Of a stretch of DNA of 64,000 nucleotides, positions 52,428 to 64,000 are shown piece after piece. A program made the position numbers and the translations under genes. The stretch is from the NCBI GenBank assembly GCA_022457155.1, contig JAJGOT010000466.1, forward strand, positions 518,501 through 582,500. The letters run 5' to 3'. The notes below the pieces were generated by a model, which made no database searches, had not been told where the DNA came from, and was given only the letters and a program-made list of their open reading frames with translations. Origin of the DNA: Cladopsammia gracilis. Taxonomy: Eukaryota > Cnidaria > Anthozoa > Scleractinia > Dendrophylliidae. The first letter of the stretch is position 1. Every line of letters begins with the position of its first letter.

Positions 52428-54395
52428 TCTGTTACTAGAGATATACTGAGCGGGGAACACCGCTCTGTTACTTACTACTCTACCTTCAATAGGATTAAAG
52501 GGATCTGTTACTAGAGGTATACTGAGTAGGGAAACACTGCTTTGTTAATTACTACTCTACCTTCAATAGGGTTAAAGGGATCTGTTACTAGAGATATACT
52601 GAGTAAGGAAACACCGCACTGTTACTTACTACTCTACCTTCAATAGGGTTAAAGGGATCTGTTACTAGAGATATACTGAGTAGGCAAACACCGCTCTGTT
52701 ACTTACTACTCTACCTTCAATAGGGTTAAAGGGATCTGTTACTAGAGATATACTGAGTAAGGAAACACCGCACTGTTACTTACTACTCTACCTTCAATAG
52801 GGTGAAAGAGATCTGTTACTAGAGATATACTGAGGAGGGAAACACCGCTCTGTTACTTACTACTCTACCTTCAATAGGGTTAAAGGGATCTGTTACTAGA
52901 GATATACTGAGTAAGGAAACACCGCACTGTTACTTACTACTCTACCTTCAATAGGGTGAAAGAGATCTGTTACTAGAGATATACTGAGGAGGGAAACACC
53001 GCTCTGTTACTTACTACTCTACCTTCAATAGGGTTAAAGGGATCTGTTACTAGAGATATACTGAGTAGAGAAACACCGCTCTGTTACTTACTACCCTACC
53101 TTCAATAGGGTTAAAGGGATCTGTTACTAGAGATATACTGAGTAGGGAAACACCGCTCTGTTACTTACTACCCTACCTTCAATAGGGTTAAAGGGATCTG
53201 TTACTAGAGATATACTGAGTAGGGAAACACCGCTCTGTTACTACTCTACCTTCAATAGGGTTAAAGGGAACTGTTACTAGAGATATACTGAGTAGGGAAA
53301 CACCACTCTGTTACTTACTACTCTACCTTCAATAGGGTTAAAGGGATCTGTTACTAGAGATATACTGAGTAGGGAAACACCGCTCTGTTACTTACTACTC
53401 TACCTTCAATAGGGTTAAAGGGATCTGTTACTAGAGATATACTGAGTAGGGAAACACCGCTCTGTTACTTACTACTCTACCTTCAATAGGGTTAAAGGGA
53501 TCTGTTACTAGAGATATACTGAGTAGGGAAACACTGCTCTGTTACTTACTACTCTACCTTCAATAGGGTTAAAGGGATCTGTTACTAGAGATATACTGAG
53601 TAGGGAAACACCGCTCTGTTACTACTCTACCTTCAATAGGGTTAAAGGGATCTGTTACTAGAGATATACTGAGTAAGGAAACACCGCTCTGTTACTTACT
53701 ACTCTACCTTCAATAGGGTTAAAGGGATCTGTTACTAGAGATATACTGAGTAGGGAAACACCGCACTGTTACTTACTACTCTACCTTCAATAGGGTTAAA
53801 GGGATCTGTTACTAGAGATATACTGAGTAAGGAAACACCGCTCTGTTACTTACTACTCTGCCTTCAATAGGGTTAAAGGGATCTGTTACTAGAGATATAC
53901 TGAGTAGGGAAACACTGCTTTGTTAATTACTACTCTACCTTCAATAGGGTTAAAGGGATCTGTTACTAGAGATATACTGAGTAGGGAAACACCGCTCTGT
54001 TACTTACTACTCCACCTTCAATAGGGTTAAAGGGATCTGTTACTAGAGATATACTGAGTAGGGAAACACCGCTCTGTTACTTACTATCCTACCTTCAATA
54101 GGGTTAAAGGGATCTGTTACTAGAGATATACTGGGTAGGGAAACACCCCTCTGTTACTTACTACTCTACCTTCAATAGGGTTAAAGGGATCTGTTACTAG
54201 AGATATACTGAGTAGGGAAACACCACTCTGTTACTTACTACTCTACCTTCAATAGGGTTAAAGGGATCTGTTACTAGAGATATACTGGGTAGGGAAACAC
54301 CCCTCTGTTACTTACTACTCTGCCTTTAATAGGGTTAAAGGGATCTGTTACTAGAGATATACTGAGTAGGGAAACACCGCACTATTTCTTACTTT
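52428..54395 (+). repeat. 77-bp satellite array, about 25 units
   Basis: Unit: TCTGTTACTAGAGATATACT, then GAGTAGGGAAACACCGCTCT, then GTTACTTACTACTCTACC and TTCAATAGGGTTAAAGGGA. The period is 77 bp with few shortened units (near 53197 and 53581). Variant pairs alternate (GTAAGG...CGCAC with GAGGAGGG...CGCTC at 52735-53042, CTGGGTAGG...CCCCT at 54127 and 54281), giving a 154-bp higher-order pattern. Not a CRISPR: the repeats abut without spacers. Confidence 0.97.
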
Positions 54396-54474
54396 ACCTT
54401 TAAATAATGATTTTGATGTGCGCGGGGTTATGAGAATTGCCATTCTGTTCTTTTATCCAGTACAACAGGGTCAT

Positions 54475-55390
54475 TTAAACAGCTTGATTTAGTCCTGGGG
54501 GTGGGGAATCCCATATGAAAGGTACGGGAATGCTCGTCGTCTCGTTAAGGACGCAAAATTATCATCAAGATGATCGTTTATGGTGACACGCGAAGAATAA
54601 CTAAAGATTAACGACAATGCTTTTGAAGTCTATTAATGAATAAATAAGTGCAATTTCGAGAGAATACCTTTCCACGTTGTTTGATCGGTCCTTGCAGTGG
54701 TCTGTTGCTTATCACTGTTTGTATTTGATCAAATGTGGCGCAATAGATCGTTCACGGTATCTGCGTTTCATTGATTTATTAAGGGATAAAGCATTCGATG
54801 ACCAAGTTTTTATCGTCATTAAAGTCGCTATAACTCTTGTTGGTCTGTATTTTTTAGAATGGTAGACTGGTAGAAGTCATGATCATGTAAAGATTGAGCC
54901 ACGCCCAGATTGGTCTCCTTTGGGGGTTGAGTTCAAAATTTCAGACCAGAATCCCGTACATTTCATATGATAGTCCCCACCATCCCGGGATGTAGCCCTG
55001 ATGCTCAGGGATTGACCCGGAAGGAGGGCATTGGCATTGCAGGAATTGACCGATACATAATATCTAACATATATCACTTTATCGACCTAAATGATATACC
55101 GTTTTAAACTTAGACACCACAGGGCCCGGACCGTTCAAAGCACGATTAGACATATCAATGTAGGTTATTTTTCGAATGCTTTTCGATCTAAGTTTCATTT
55201 TTTATTGACTTCGCGATGTTTCAAAGAGAGAGATGAAACCGTCGGTTAACTTTTAATCCTGGATTAATGCCAATCGGCTTTCAAACAACACTGGGCCCTG
55301 GTCGACATTGAGTTCAATATAACTTTGGAACTTTGAGTTTTAACTTAAAATGATTGAGCATAAACACTTGAACTACAAGAAATAGTTAAG
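54475..55390 (+). repeat. dispersed duplication R4, copy 1
   Basis: Begins TTTAAACAGCTTGATTTAGT. Shares with 57967-58740 the stretches AGCCACGCCCAGATTGGTCT, GGATTGACCCG(G/A)(A/G)A, GCACGATTAGACATA and AAACCGTCGGTTAACTTT, in the same order. No coding sequence is evident. Confidence 0.85.
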
Positions 55391-56674
55391 GGACTTTTAT
55401 ATGAATTGAGACTAAAGCTTTCTTATATCCTGTCAAGTCATCGGTCACGGATAATCGGCAAACGAGTTTTATGTTCTTTCAAGTTGTTTAATTTAATTTA
55501 GGATCTTTATTAATTTGTTGTATTGCTGAAGAGTGGGTTACATACAATAGTTTATTCTGTAAACAATACATATTGTGAAAGACTCAAAGAATAGAATGTA
55601 AACTAAGGTTATAAAGTTAAGGGTAGTGATAATAAAGGAACAAAAAAGAACAGCATGACTACTTATTGGAATTACTGTCAGTGTAAACGCGCTCCGCTTA
55701 TAAGTCCTCACCGGTCATGGGTCATAAGTCTCAGTAAAGTCCTTGTCAAAATTAATGTTGCAGCCTTTTGTAACCACTTGATTCATTAAAGAGGATGAAT
55801 GATATTAAAACACGCCAACATTCCCATAAGTCCGAGTGTTGAAGTTCACAGAACTGTGGGAACTTTCGCAAGCATATTTTTGTCGTTGAATATACATTGA
55901 ACCCAGGGACGTAGAAGAGATAGCGGTGAACAGAGAGGATTGAAATGACAAACAAATTTCTATTTACCACCAACCTACGGTATACTACAGACGCTATCTC
56001 GAACCCCGGGTATCCCGAATTCACCCTATCGTGGTATACAGCTATCTCAAGCCCCCAGTGTCTCGAACCGTGAAATCCTGCTATATTCAATCCCGCCTAT
56101 CTCGAGACCCCGCTATCTAGAACCCGGCTATGATGCCCTTTCTATCTCGGACTGAAAACCGTTTCCCTGGGATTTGCGTCCCTTTTTTCCGCATTTCGTA
56201 TTTGCTAATTCAAATATTCCCACACCTTCTGAACGAGTTGTTGATACCAACAAAGGCCGGTATCATCTGCTGAGTATCGACAATGGTTAACATTAAAATA
56301 TTGATCAATCAATATGCTCTGCATGATGACATTGATTCATCCTAAAACTGATTCGCCTCTGTTTTTATTTTTCATTCATGTTTTTTAAACCCCCTTCCCC
56401 GACACCCTCATCTCATCAGTCTTATCTCTGGGCTTGCGTTGAACGCCGTACAGCTTTTGTGATACGCATTTGCGATATCGAAATCCGAGGTTTAGCTGTG
56501 GGCAAGCTGCCTCGAAGCCTAAAACAGTATTGACGGTTAACATAAAACAGCGCAAATTACCAGCCACATAAAACTAAAAAGCCTTCATCAGACAGTTTGT
56601 ACTCAATTGAGACCTTAACTGGCTTGATTTTCTCAACTGACAGGTCTATAAAAAGAATGGTTTTGGTTGTGGTA
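55391..56674. other. no gene; CTATCTCGAACCC-type repeats
   Basis: 55975-56155 contains degenerate repeats of CTATCTCGAACCCCG and relatives. The rest is AT-rich and unremarkable. Confidence 0.5.
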
Positions 56675-56888
56675 AGAGACTGAGGCCATCACCCATACAT
56701 GCCCTATTCCATAGGTAATGTCTCAAGTTATTTTTAGACCGGCACCAAGGTTGTAGAGATCCCAAGGGTTTAGATAACAGCCAATCACATGGCGCGAATG
56801 TTTCCGCGTGGATAACCCACGCTTCTAAAAATAACCTGAGGCAGATTACCTATGGAATAAGGCATATATGGGTGATGGCCTCTCTTAC
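56675..56888. mobile_element. MITE, about 214 bp
   Basis: The left end carries GAGGCCATCACCCATACATG and the right end its inverted counterpart (CATATATGGGTGATGGCCTC). ATTCCATAGGTAAT and GTTATTTTTAGA also pair. The target duplication was not found. Confidence 0.75.
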
Positions 56889-56933
56889 CCTTTATCCTCT
56901 CTTGCTGTAGAATAATTTTTCGGATTTTTTTAA

Positions 56934-57240
56934 CACTGTCCCGCTGAAAGAGTGAAACTTTGCTGACTTAATTTCCATGTTATATCGCCAAATGCCACTA
57001 ATAAAAAGATTCTATAGAGCAAAACAAAAGCAGTAGTTTGGAGAAAACGTGCAGGATTACAAGGATGGAGGTGGATTACAGTTCCGCACCGATTTTGATT
57101 TATAACATAGTTAGCAGAGCCGCGCAATCAAATTCAGTATACGTAAGCGTACTCAAAATCCCGATAGTGCACGCTGATAGCGTGAGCAAATCGCTTCGCC
57201 AGAATTGTTTTTTTTTCGCGCGAGCGGCCATTGCTAGCGC
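56934..57240. mobile_element. relative of the 39000 TTAA element, left part
   Basis: After TTAA (56930-56933) comes CACTGTCCCGCTGAAAGAG, then ATTTCCATGTTATATCGCCA, AGCAGTAGTTTGGAGAAAA and GGATGGAGGTGGA, matching 39005-39165. The right end was not located. Confidence 0.65.
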
Positions 57241-57361
57241 GGGGAAAAATATCCACCGGCTTTGTTATAAAACAATTGGTTCATGCTTTTAGCTGTGCAC
57301 TATCGAGTTATGGGGCACGTGGGAAGTTTGGAGAGCACTCAAGAAGCTAGAAATCGAATGA

Positions 57362-57538
57362 ATAAACCTCGAGTACAGAAACTGGTTCATTTGGCTTGAC
57401 AGGCTTCACTACAAGAATCCTAAACCAGGAGAGGCCATAGACGAATACCATGGCAGAGGATGTGTCACTGTAGAACGCCCTGTGAACAAGCTAGTGGTTT
57501 TGTTACCCAAGGACGAAAATAAGAAGGAGAATGACTGA
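57362..57538 (+). pseudogene. possible coding remnant, unknown family
   Basis: An open stretch of 58 codons between TGA (57359-57361) and TGA (57536-57538) reads NWFIWLDRLHYKNPKPGEAI, then YHGRGCVTVERPVNKLVVLL, ending in a lysine/glutamate tail. The composition and lack of low complexity suggest the end of a real protein. The preceding frame (ELWGTWEVWRALKKLEIE) leads into the first stop, so it may be broken. I do not recognise the family. It lies downstream of the TTAA-element relative and could belong to it. Confidence 0.3.
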
Positions 57539-57966
57539 TCCAAACATTTATTTTAAACACAGAGCTACTGAAATGAATTCTGTAAAGCTGACTGTTTTCG
57601 TTGAAACATTAATACATGCCACACCGTTTTATGCGGCTGGGGAGTGTTTCGTTATGACACGAAATTCATGCGTGACTTAATTATATGAAACGATCGAGTA
57701 AAACTGTGACGTAACAATGATTAATTAGTAAGATCTGTATTAACGCAACTACTAGTCGTAGACCTTGAGACAGTCGAGAGAGGCCAACGAGTAAATATTC
57801 TTATTCTCTGACATTCTTAACGTCGTTACTTTACTAATTGTACTATTCCTGTTAATATCTGTTTGTAGATTTCGAACATATCTTATCTGTACATCAACTG
57901 ATTTAATGACTGAATAAACTGCGTACATTGTTTGAAACCTTGGTAACGTGCGGCTAGCAGTACAAT

Positions 57967-58740
57967 TTAAACAGCTTGATTTAACCCTGGGGGACTCCCA
58001 TATGAATCGTACAGGATCATTTCAGCTTTAGCCCTGGAAATGGCGGGGGTGGGACGGGAGACTCCCATGTGAAAGGTACGGGGATGCTGGGGGGGGGATC
58101 CCATGTGAAAGGTACGGGGATGCTAGGAGAACGGAAAATTATCGTCAAGATGAACGTTTAGGGTGACACGCGAAGAATAACTTAAGATGAATGACAAAGT
58201 CTTTATCGTCATTAAAGTCACTCTAATTCTTGTTGGTTCGTATTTTTTAGAATGGTATCTTTTAGGAGTCATATAAAGCTTGAGCCACGCCCAGATTGGT
58301 CTCCTTTAGGGGTTTAATTAAAAAATTTCCGACCAACCCGTACCTTTCATATGATAGTCGCCCCAGGCATTTAGCTCTGATGTAAGGGGATTGACCCGAG
58401 AAGAGGTCATGGACACTTCTGGAATTGACTGATGCATACCATCTAACATCTTTCAAGTTATCAATGTACGTAAAATGTAGACCTAGACAACACAGAGCCC
58501 GGACATTCAGAGCACGATTAGACATACAATGTAGGTTTTTCCGAAGTTTTTCCTCCTTTAGTTTCGACTTCGGCCTAAAAGTTGTGTTTCAGAAGTTTCA
58601 AAGAGAGAAATGAAACCGTCGGTTAACTTTCAGTCCTGGATTAATGTCAATCGGTTTTGAAATAACACTGAGCCCTGGTCAAAATTGAGTTAAATATAAC
58701 TTTCAGTTTATGATTGGTATCGAAACACGCCAACATTCCC
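57967..58740 (+). repeat. dispersed duplication R4, copy 2
   Basis: Second copy of 54475-55390, about 3.5 kb away in the same orientation, with indels. Just after its start it has duplicated the word CCCATGTGAAAGGTACGGGG. Confidence 0.85.
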
Positions 58741-58789
58741 TTAAGTCAGTAACAGTTTTGAAGTCCACAGGATATTCCGAATTAATCGT

Positions 58790-59945
58790 CTAATATATAT
58801 AGATAGGCAGAGCATAACATCGTCGCGCTTTGAACAAGCTTAACTAAGGTAAAACTTAACTAAAGTGAAAGGTCGGAAGCACAAGAATTAAGATTGAGGA
58901 CCGGGCTATTTTTCAATTTTAGCAATTCTCAAAAAAAAGTATTACCCGACCGTTTGCACAGTACATTTAGACCGTACAAAAGTTCACAAAAACAACTTTT
59001 CTCTGTCTAGAATGACTAGTACGACTACTTTTCGAATAAAATGCAGTTTTTGTTTGTCAAAAATTGTCCGAGAAACTGATTTGGAAATCAAAATTGCAAA
59101 AATACACAAATATATTTGCATAAGGCGACGGGCGTGAAGACAGAAAATCTAAGTCTTGTTTTGTTTACATAAAATCGCTTTTCAATCTATGTAATGAATG
59201 AACAAACAAATAAAAATGGATAACACAATCTTCTTTCGAAAAATTTTATTCAAATGTTCATTGGTTTATGTTTAAAAGCAAAACACGTACCATTTACAGC
59301 GCATCAAGGCAGAGAGAGCTGTCCTCGATGAAATTCAAGATAACAACACGACTTAATTTGAGCACGTTTCATAAACATGTCTCCAAAACTTAAGAGAACA
59401 CAAAGGAAAAGTCAATCAAAAATTGATATCAACATAAATTCCCATCGAAAAGTGTGATTTATTTTACTTTTAAGTCACTGGACTGCTTGGAAATTCGTTA
59501 AAACTCCACTTCTTCGGTTCTGAAATCTGTAATAAAAACAAGGCATCTCCCCGCATTGCTCCTGCATTGCTAAAAACGTATGAGGGTTCCTCGAAGCAAG
59601 ATTTTATCCCTGAAAGCTCTCCTTTTTCCACTAAAGCGGCTTCTGAGTATACGTATCTCTTAATTAGTATCCTTGTCATAGTAGCAAACCGCGAAAAAAT
59701 GCTCCGCTAAACACTGCGAAAGATCCTCTTAAAAAGTGTTTACCGAGCTGACGGCTGTGTAGCCGCGCGTGTGGCGTCATACCCGCATGTTCTGCGACGT
59801 CATACGCGCCGGCGAGTTTGCCTTGCGCGACTGACTGACACATGTCACGGAGGCGCGCCCGCGAAACATTCCGCTAGTCATGACCATGAGAAATGACGGG
59901 CATAGGTTCTATGAGTATGGGGCTTCGGCCCGCGAGTGCTCCGCT
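58790..59945. repeat. dispersed repeat R3, copy 2 (inverted)
   Basis: Complement of 35826-37207, without the MITE that copy 1 carries. It ends in the GGCTTCGGCCCGCGAG hairpin region. The 69-codon minus frame at 59470-59679 is inside and matches no family. Confidence 0.8.
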
Positions 59946-60589
59946 CTTAACAGTTGGGTAACCGCTCACAATAGACGATACTGCGGTTAAACGGAGGCCA
60001 GAAAAAAACCTGTCCAAAATACCCCTGTGGGGAAAAACATGACAGGAAATCTGAGTAGAAACAGTGACCCAAGCTCAAAGCAGTTAGCAGCCCTTCCTAC
60101 GAGACTTCAAAGACCAAACAAGACAAAGTTATACACTGATTAAAAATAATTTTGGTGGAAACCAAGGGCGAACGGTTAGTTCTGAGGCCTAGATAAAATC
60201 CGCGTGCTTTACTCCTTCATATATACCACTGCATCATTACCCATGATACTCAGGCCTAAGGACCAGGCCTTGCTGTATCTTGTGCCGCCAAAATAGTTAT
60301 TTCAGCCTAATTCGCAGGCTCAATCGTCAGAAACATTTTCTTTCAACATTTTCTATTTTAAATTTGCTGCATTATAGGGAGGCGTTTGACGAACGTTTGT
60401 TTATATAACAGGTGTCGCAAATTGTGTTGTCACAGAGTGAAAATCCACAAAGAGTAAAGTGCGCAAGGTATATGTATCAGAACACACATTTATTACGCCA
60501 AGCTGCCAATATTAAGATTTTGCATAATAAGCAGTTCAACATTTCCAGCAAAAGAAAAAGACAATGATCCTGTATTTAAAAATTTAGAA
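59946..60589. other. no gene seen
   Basis: No recognisable feature. Confidence 0.5.
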
Positions 60590-60840
60590 TTAAACGGCTT
60601 TTCGAATGCAAAGTCGCCAAATTTACATTGAAAAACAGCTAGGCAGACCCTAGATGAATTAATGGCAAGACTGAAAATTACCAGTTGTTCAAAAACTGCA
60701 AATAATGAATTATCTCTAGAATAACAATAAACAAAAAAGAAGAAACCGAAAGTGGAACAAAAACAAAAAGCTTTGTTATTATATATGACTTTTGTTACAT
60801 TTGTAACTTGGACATGTCAGACGTCTAACAAATTTATGTT
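60590..60840 (-). repeat. dispersed repeat R2, copy 2
   Basis: Inverted match to 30155-30440, containing GACATGTCAGACGTCTAACA. Confidence 0.8.
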
Positions 60841-60986
60841 TTGTCCGAAAAACTATCATCTGTTGGTAAATAATTATCTATGAAACGCAAACATGTTAAC
60901 GGGTGACCAGCTTATATCTTCCGATTTATTATAAATTAACAGGGTGATCGGGAAGGGTGAATTACGTTCATTTCACGGCTCCAAGT

Positions 60987-61072
60987 ATGGCAGTCTGTTG
61001 GTTTCCCGTGTTACTGCTCTTGCTGACCTGTGTTGTTGGCTAAACTGCATTGTTGCTGCACATCAAGGCCAG
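60987..61072 (+). CDS. possible signal-peptide exon (broken)
   Basis: ATG 60987 gives MAVCWFPVLLLLLTCVVG, a convincing signal peptide, then an immediate TAA. The neighbouring frame continues NCIVAAHQGQ to a GTAACA donor at 61073. It looks like a secreted-protein first exon with a frameshift, but no later exon was found. Confidence 0.25.
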
Positions 61073-63002
61073 GTAACAAGCAACTTTAACTTATACACAA
61101 AATATACCTACACTTTGCATATAATTTTTTTCATGAAGCTTTGAAAAACGAGATCGTCAATTTGAATTCGGTCGGTGTTTTAACCAGAAGACTAAAGTCA
61201 TTATTCGTTGGAGGTGAACCTGAGTCCGTGCAAGAGAAAATAAGTATATTCTCTTCATTGTCCGTGCCATATGTAATCATGTTGCGAATGCGAATCGCAC
61301 ATGATCTTTCGAATCTTTCAAAAAACGTTAGTTTCAAAAGGAGAGCATATTTTTATTTTTCGATTCTTTACATCACTGACTCGTTGCGCGTGAACATGGC
61401 TTGGGTTCTTTCTCTCTAACGTACCGGTTGGACCGAGTTTTTAGAAAAAGCAACAAAAATAATAATTAGCCTAAAATCCTAGAAGGAAGATAACAGCTAG
61501 TTCACCAACAGATTTTACTGAATTGCCGGCGTTTCAAGGCCGAAATAGTTTTGTAGGAATCTTTACCTGGGTTTAAAACTGGTTTACAGTTTTGTCAAAA
61601 ATTTTCAGGAAACAGCAAAAACAATGTTTGTAAAAACACCTCTCCGTCGCAAACCTTTGACTATGCAGTGCGCTTTTGTCGATAGCTCTGCTATCCTGCG
61701 ACAAATCATAAAGCTATACATTTTTTCTATTATTGAGAGAAACGGTTTCTTTTAATAGCCTGCCCTACGCCTACTGAGAAAGAGCTGTTTATAGCATTTT
61801 TATGCGTGAATAATGTTCGGGTTTCTTTCGATAAAACAACTTTCAAGCCAATTTATTTGGCGAGTTTTCCTTTTTTCTTAATTTTACTGCCCAGGTAGCA
61901 GGTGAATTTTTGCTGGTGCTCTAAAGTTGGTTATCGCGCCTTGTTAGACAAGCTGCACTTTCTTCATTCTTTAATTAAGTTATTTTATGATTTGGCAAGT
62001 CAGAGGCACTGTCGCCATGTCAACATTTCAATTTTTGACAAATATAGTATATACAAGTCATCTAAACTGCGGAAAACCTCACATTTTCACTTGCATGCTA
62101 CTGTGGTTAACTGTCTGCTTGCAGTGTTTTCCATTAATTTGTATAATTTGCTGCATATGAGAGACATGGGTTTTACGAAAAATTATTTAAACAACTGCAT
62201 GAATGAGCCGTCATACATGAATAAACCTGCTGAGAATTATAAACAAAAACCTAAATTCACAAATAAAAAGTTCGAAAAGCTGTTTCAGGAGATGCCACGT
62301 CAAATTAAAAACAAATATGTCAAGGCCTATGTTTGGAAACGAACTGCACCGAGCTCTGAACCGACATTACAGCATCACAGTCACTTGTATTTCAAATTTT
62401 CAATTAAAAACTTGACGAATTTCAGAAAGTTATTTTTTTTTTTCGACGAATGAGCTCAAAGGCCTTCTGTTGTTGTGGGGTATTCTACACTTGTAACTTG
62501 ATGATGAATACATCTTCCGCTCTGACAATTAACCTTGGATCGGGAACCGGGTTCGTTTCACAGCTTTATTAAAGCATGACAGACCGTTGCTTCTCCGCTG
62601 CTTTCCTACTCTTGTGTGTTTAATTTAGGCAGAGTTGATTGGCTGAACTAGATTATAACTAGACATCAAAGGAGAAAGTGTCAGCTGCAAACCGGGACTG
62701 CTCATTATAACTTGAATGCAAATTTTGCTATGTTTTTCTTTATGGTGGCTCCAAATATTTTTTTTTTATTTTTTTGGGTCACACTTCCCTTTTCCATTGC
62801 GCTTATACATAATCTTACTTTAGCTCAATGAATTTAAATTTGATACCAGATGCTTGGCTTGGATGAAAGTTTTGGACGATGCTCTTTTTTATGCTAATCA
62901 GCGTTTCTATAGCAGCGGCAAACAAACATACCGAATGTCTTTCGATTTGGGAGCTACCCGCGACAAGCGAATAAGTGCGCTATAATCTTCACCGTGTAGC
63001 AC
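61073..63002. other. no confident gene
   Basis: The longest frame is 61902-62453 (183 codons, plus). Its protein is rich in Lys, Phe and Asn as expected from AT-rich DNA and shows no domain, so it is not called as a gene. There are no repeats of note. Confidence 0.45.
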
Positions 63003-63011
63003 TCTAAATGG

Positions 63012-63766
63012 TACCCTGCGAGCAGTGGATTCCCCTACGCCGTGCTACGCCGAACGAGAGAGAAACCACTGCGAGCATCCGTTAGTTCCTTTGATCGAGC
63101 CGCCGTCCAACGCCATGGACGAATAAATTAACTTTGAACCGGTAAAACAAGTTTGCAAACTTGTTTAGCCTCTCACGCATGCACTCATCCACGTAACTGC
63201 TGCGTTAAACAAGTTTCGAAAACGTCGACTTTTCACGCCATAAATTGCTCGTTGAAACAAAACAAATTCGATAGAACATTTTTTTTAAGTTTTTCCAAGT
63301 TACAAACGTCGAAAAAATGAGTAAATAACGCAAACTTGCCGAGTGTTTAGCCCAAAAGCTTCTTCAAATTATGATGGCGTGATAAGCGCGCGCATAGCAC
63401 AGCTCGATGTAAACAAACCGTTCAAACAAACAAAAACAGGTTTTAAACCCATCTTATCGTTAACTTTCGATATAAAGGATCGTGTATTGAATACAGTGTT
63501 GTTTAATCTGCCAAACTTGACAGAGTAATCAAAATTTTCGCCCTTCCTTTGAAGATAATTTTAAGTTTTTTGTTTTCTACGCAAGGGACCCATTAAATTG
63601 CCACGGGAAATATTTTTCCCGCGAAACGAGAGGAACTGACGTCAAATGCATCACGTGGGGCATCACGTGGCCGCGCATGCTCGATGGAAAAGCTAACGGA
63701 TGCTCGCAGTGGTTTCTCTCTCGTTCGGCGTAGCTCAGCGTAGGAGAATCCACTGCTCGCAGGGTA
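63012..63766. mobile_element. Mutator-like MITE, 755 bp, with 9-bp target duplication
   Basis: Inverted arms of about 75 bp, ends TACCCTGCGAGCAGTGGATT / complement, continuing through AACGAGAGAGAAACCACTGC. TCTAAATGG lies directly outside both ends (63003-63011 and 63767-63775). The 9-bp duplication suggests Mutator-like mobilisation. The interior has GCATCACGTGG twice (63647-63670). The small minus-strand frames at the right end are inside it. Confidence 0.85.
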
Positions 63767-63775
63767 TCTAAATGG

Positions 63776-64000
63776 GGGAATTTGAAACAAATCGATATCA
63801 AACTGTTCGATTTTGAATAAATTGTTGAAACATTTACAATGCAATATAATAACTTTTATTTCAACACGTTAGTGATTAAAGCGTTGCCGCTTATGGGGTC
63901 GTGCATTTAAGCTAACTAACACTTAAACAATAAAAGTATATTAAAACCGTCCTGATAAGATAAAAAAATATTATAGTGGGGCACTGTTTGTGGAGCCAGC
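63776..64000. other. no gene seen
   Basis: AT-rich flank with nothing recognisable to the window end. Confidence 0.5.

Noticed and set aside
52428..54395. Possible CRISPR-like array
   Set aside because: Units abut with no unique spacers and the genome is eukaryotic; it is a satellite.
61902..62453. 183-codon plus-strand frame
   Set aside because: Biased composition typical of AT-rich DNA, no domain, no splice or promoter context; left uncalled.

Overview
The window looks like nuclear DNA of an anthozoan cnidarian, most likely a stony coral or a relative. It is AT-rich with spliced genes. It holds a secreted PAN/EGF/D8C (uromodulin-like) protein gene of a type expanded in corals, Penelope-like retroelements with GIY-YIG domains and hammerhead motifs, Harbinger elements, and many short foldback transposons. 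There are no bacterial or plasmid features. The species call is inference.

Layout. 1-5.8 kb: a short tandem duplication split by a hAT-like MITE, a TTAA-flanked MITE, and a 3.0 kb inverted-repeat element carrying broken coding remnants on both strands, including a SAP-like segment. 7.5-11.2 kb: a dispersed repeat, a tRNA-like SINE head, a foldback element with 5-bp target duplication, and a Penelope GIY-YIG fragment. 11.8-15.7 kb: short palindromic repeats and a Mutator-like foldback with 9-bp target duplication. 19-24.5 kb: MITEs and a 2.07 kb foldback. 25-30 kb: a gypsy integrase fragment next to a two-gene PIF/Harbinger element with convergent DDE transposase and Myb/MADF-type genes, both broken.

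31.2-48.2 kb: one six-exon plus-strand gene with every intron in phase 1: signal peptide and PAN-like region, a short COLFI/fibrinogen-like exon, three EGF domains, and a D8C exon. It carries an in-frame TGA in exon 1 and a 1-base deletion in exon 5. Its 13 kb last intron contains a tandem segmental duplication (copy A about 34.9-42.2 kb, copy B about 42.9-46.2 kb). Copy A has taken in a Penelope element with inverted terminal hammerhead motifs, a TTA/TAA MITE, a TTAA element and an AAT-flanked element. Copy B has taken in a different inverted-repeat element. Each copy serves as an empty-site control for the other. A degenerate THAP-domain gene lies between them.

48.7-64 kb: an approximately 1 kb near-perfect palindrome inserted in a minisatellite, two MITEs sharing one TTA target, a 77-bp satellite of about 25 units, a dispersed duplication pair, and a second Mutator-like foldback with 9-bp target duplication. 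Apart from the PAN/EGF/D8C gene almost everything recognisable is mobile or repetitive.
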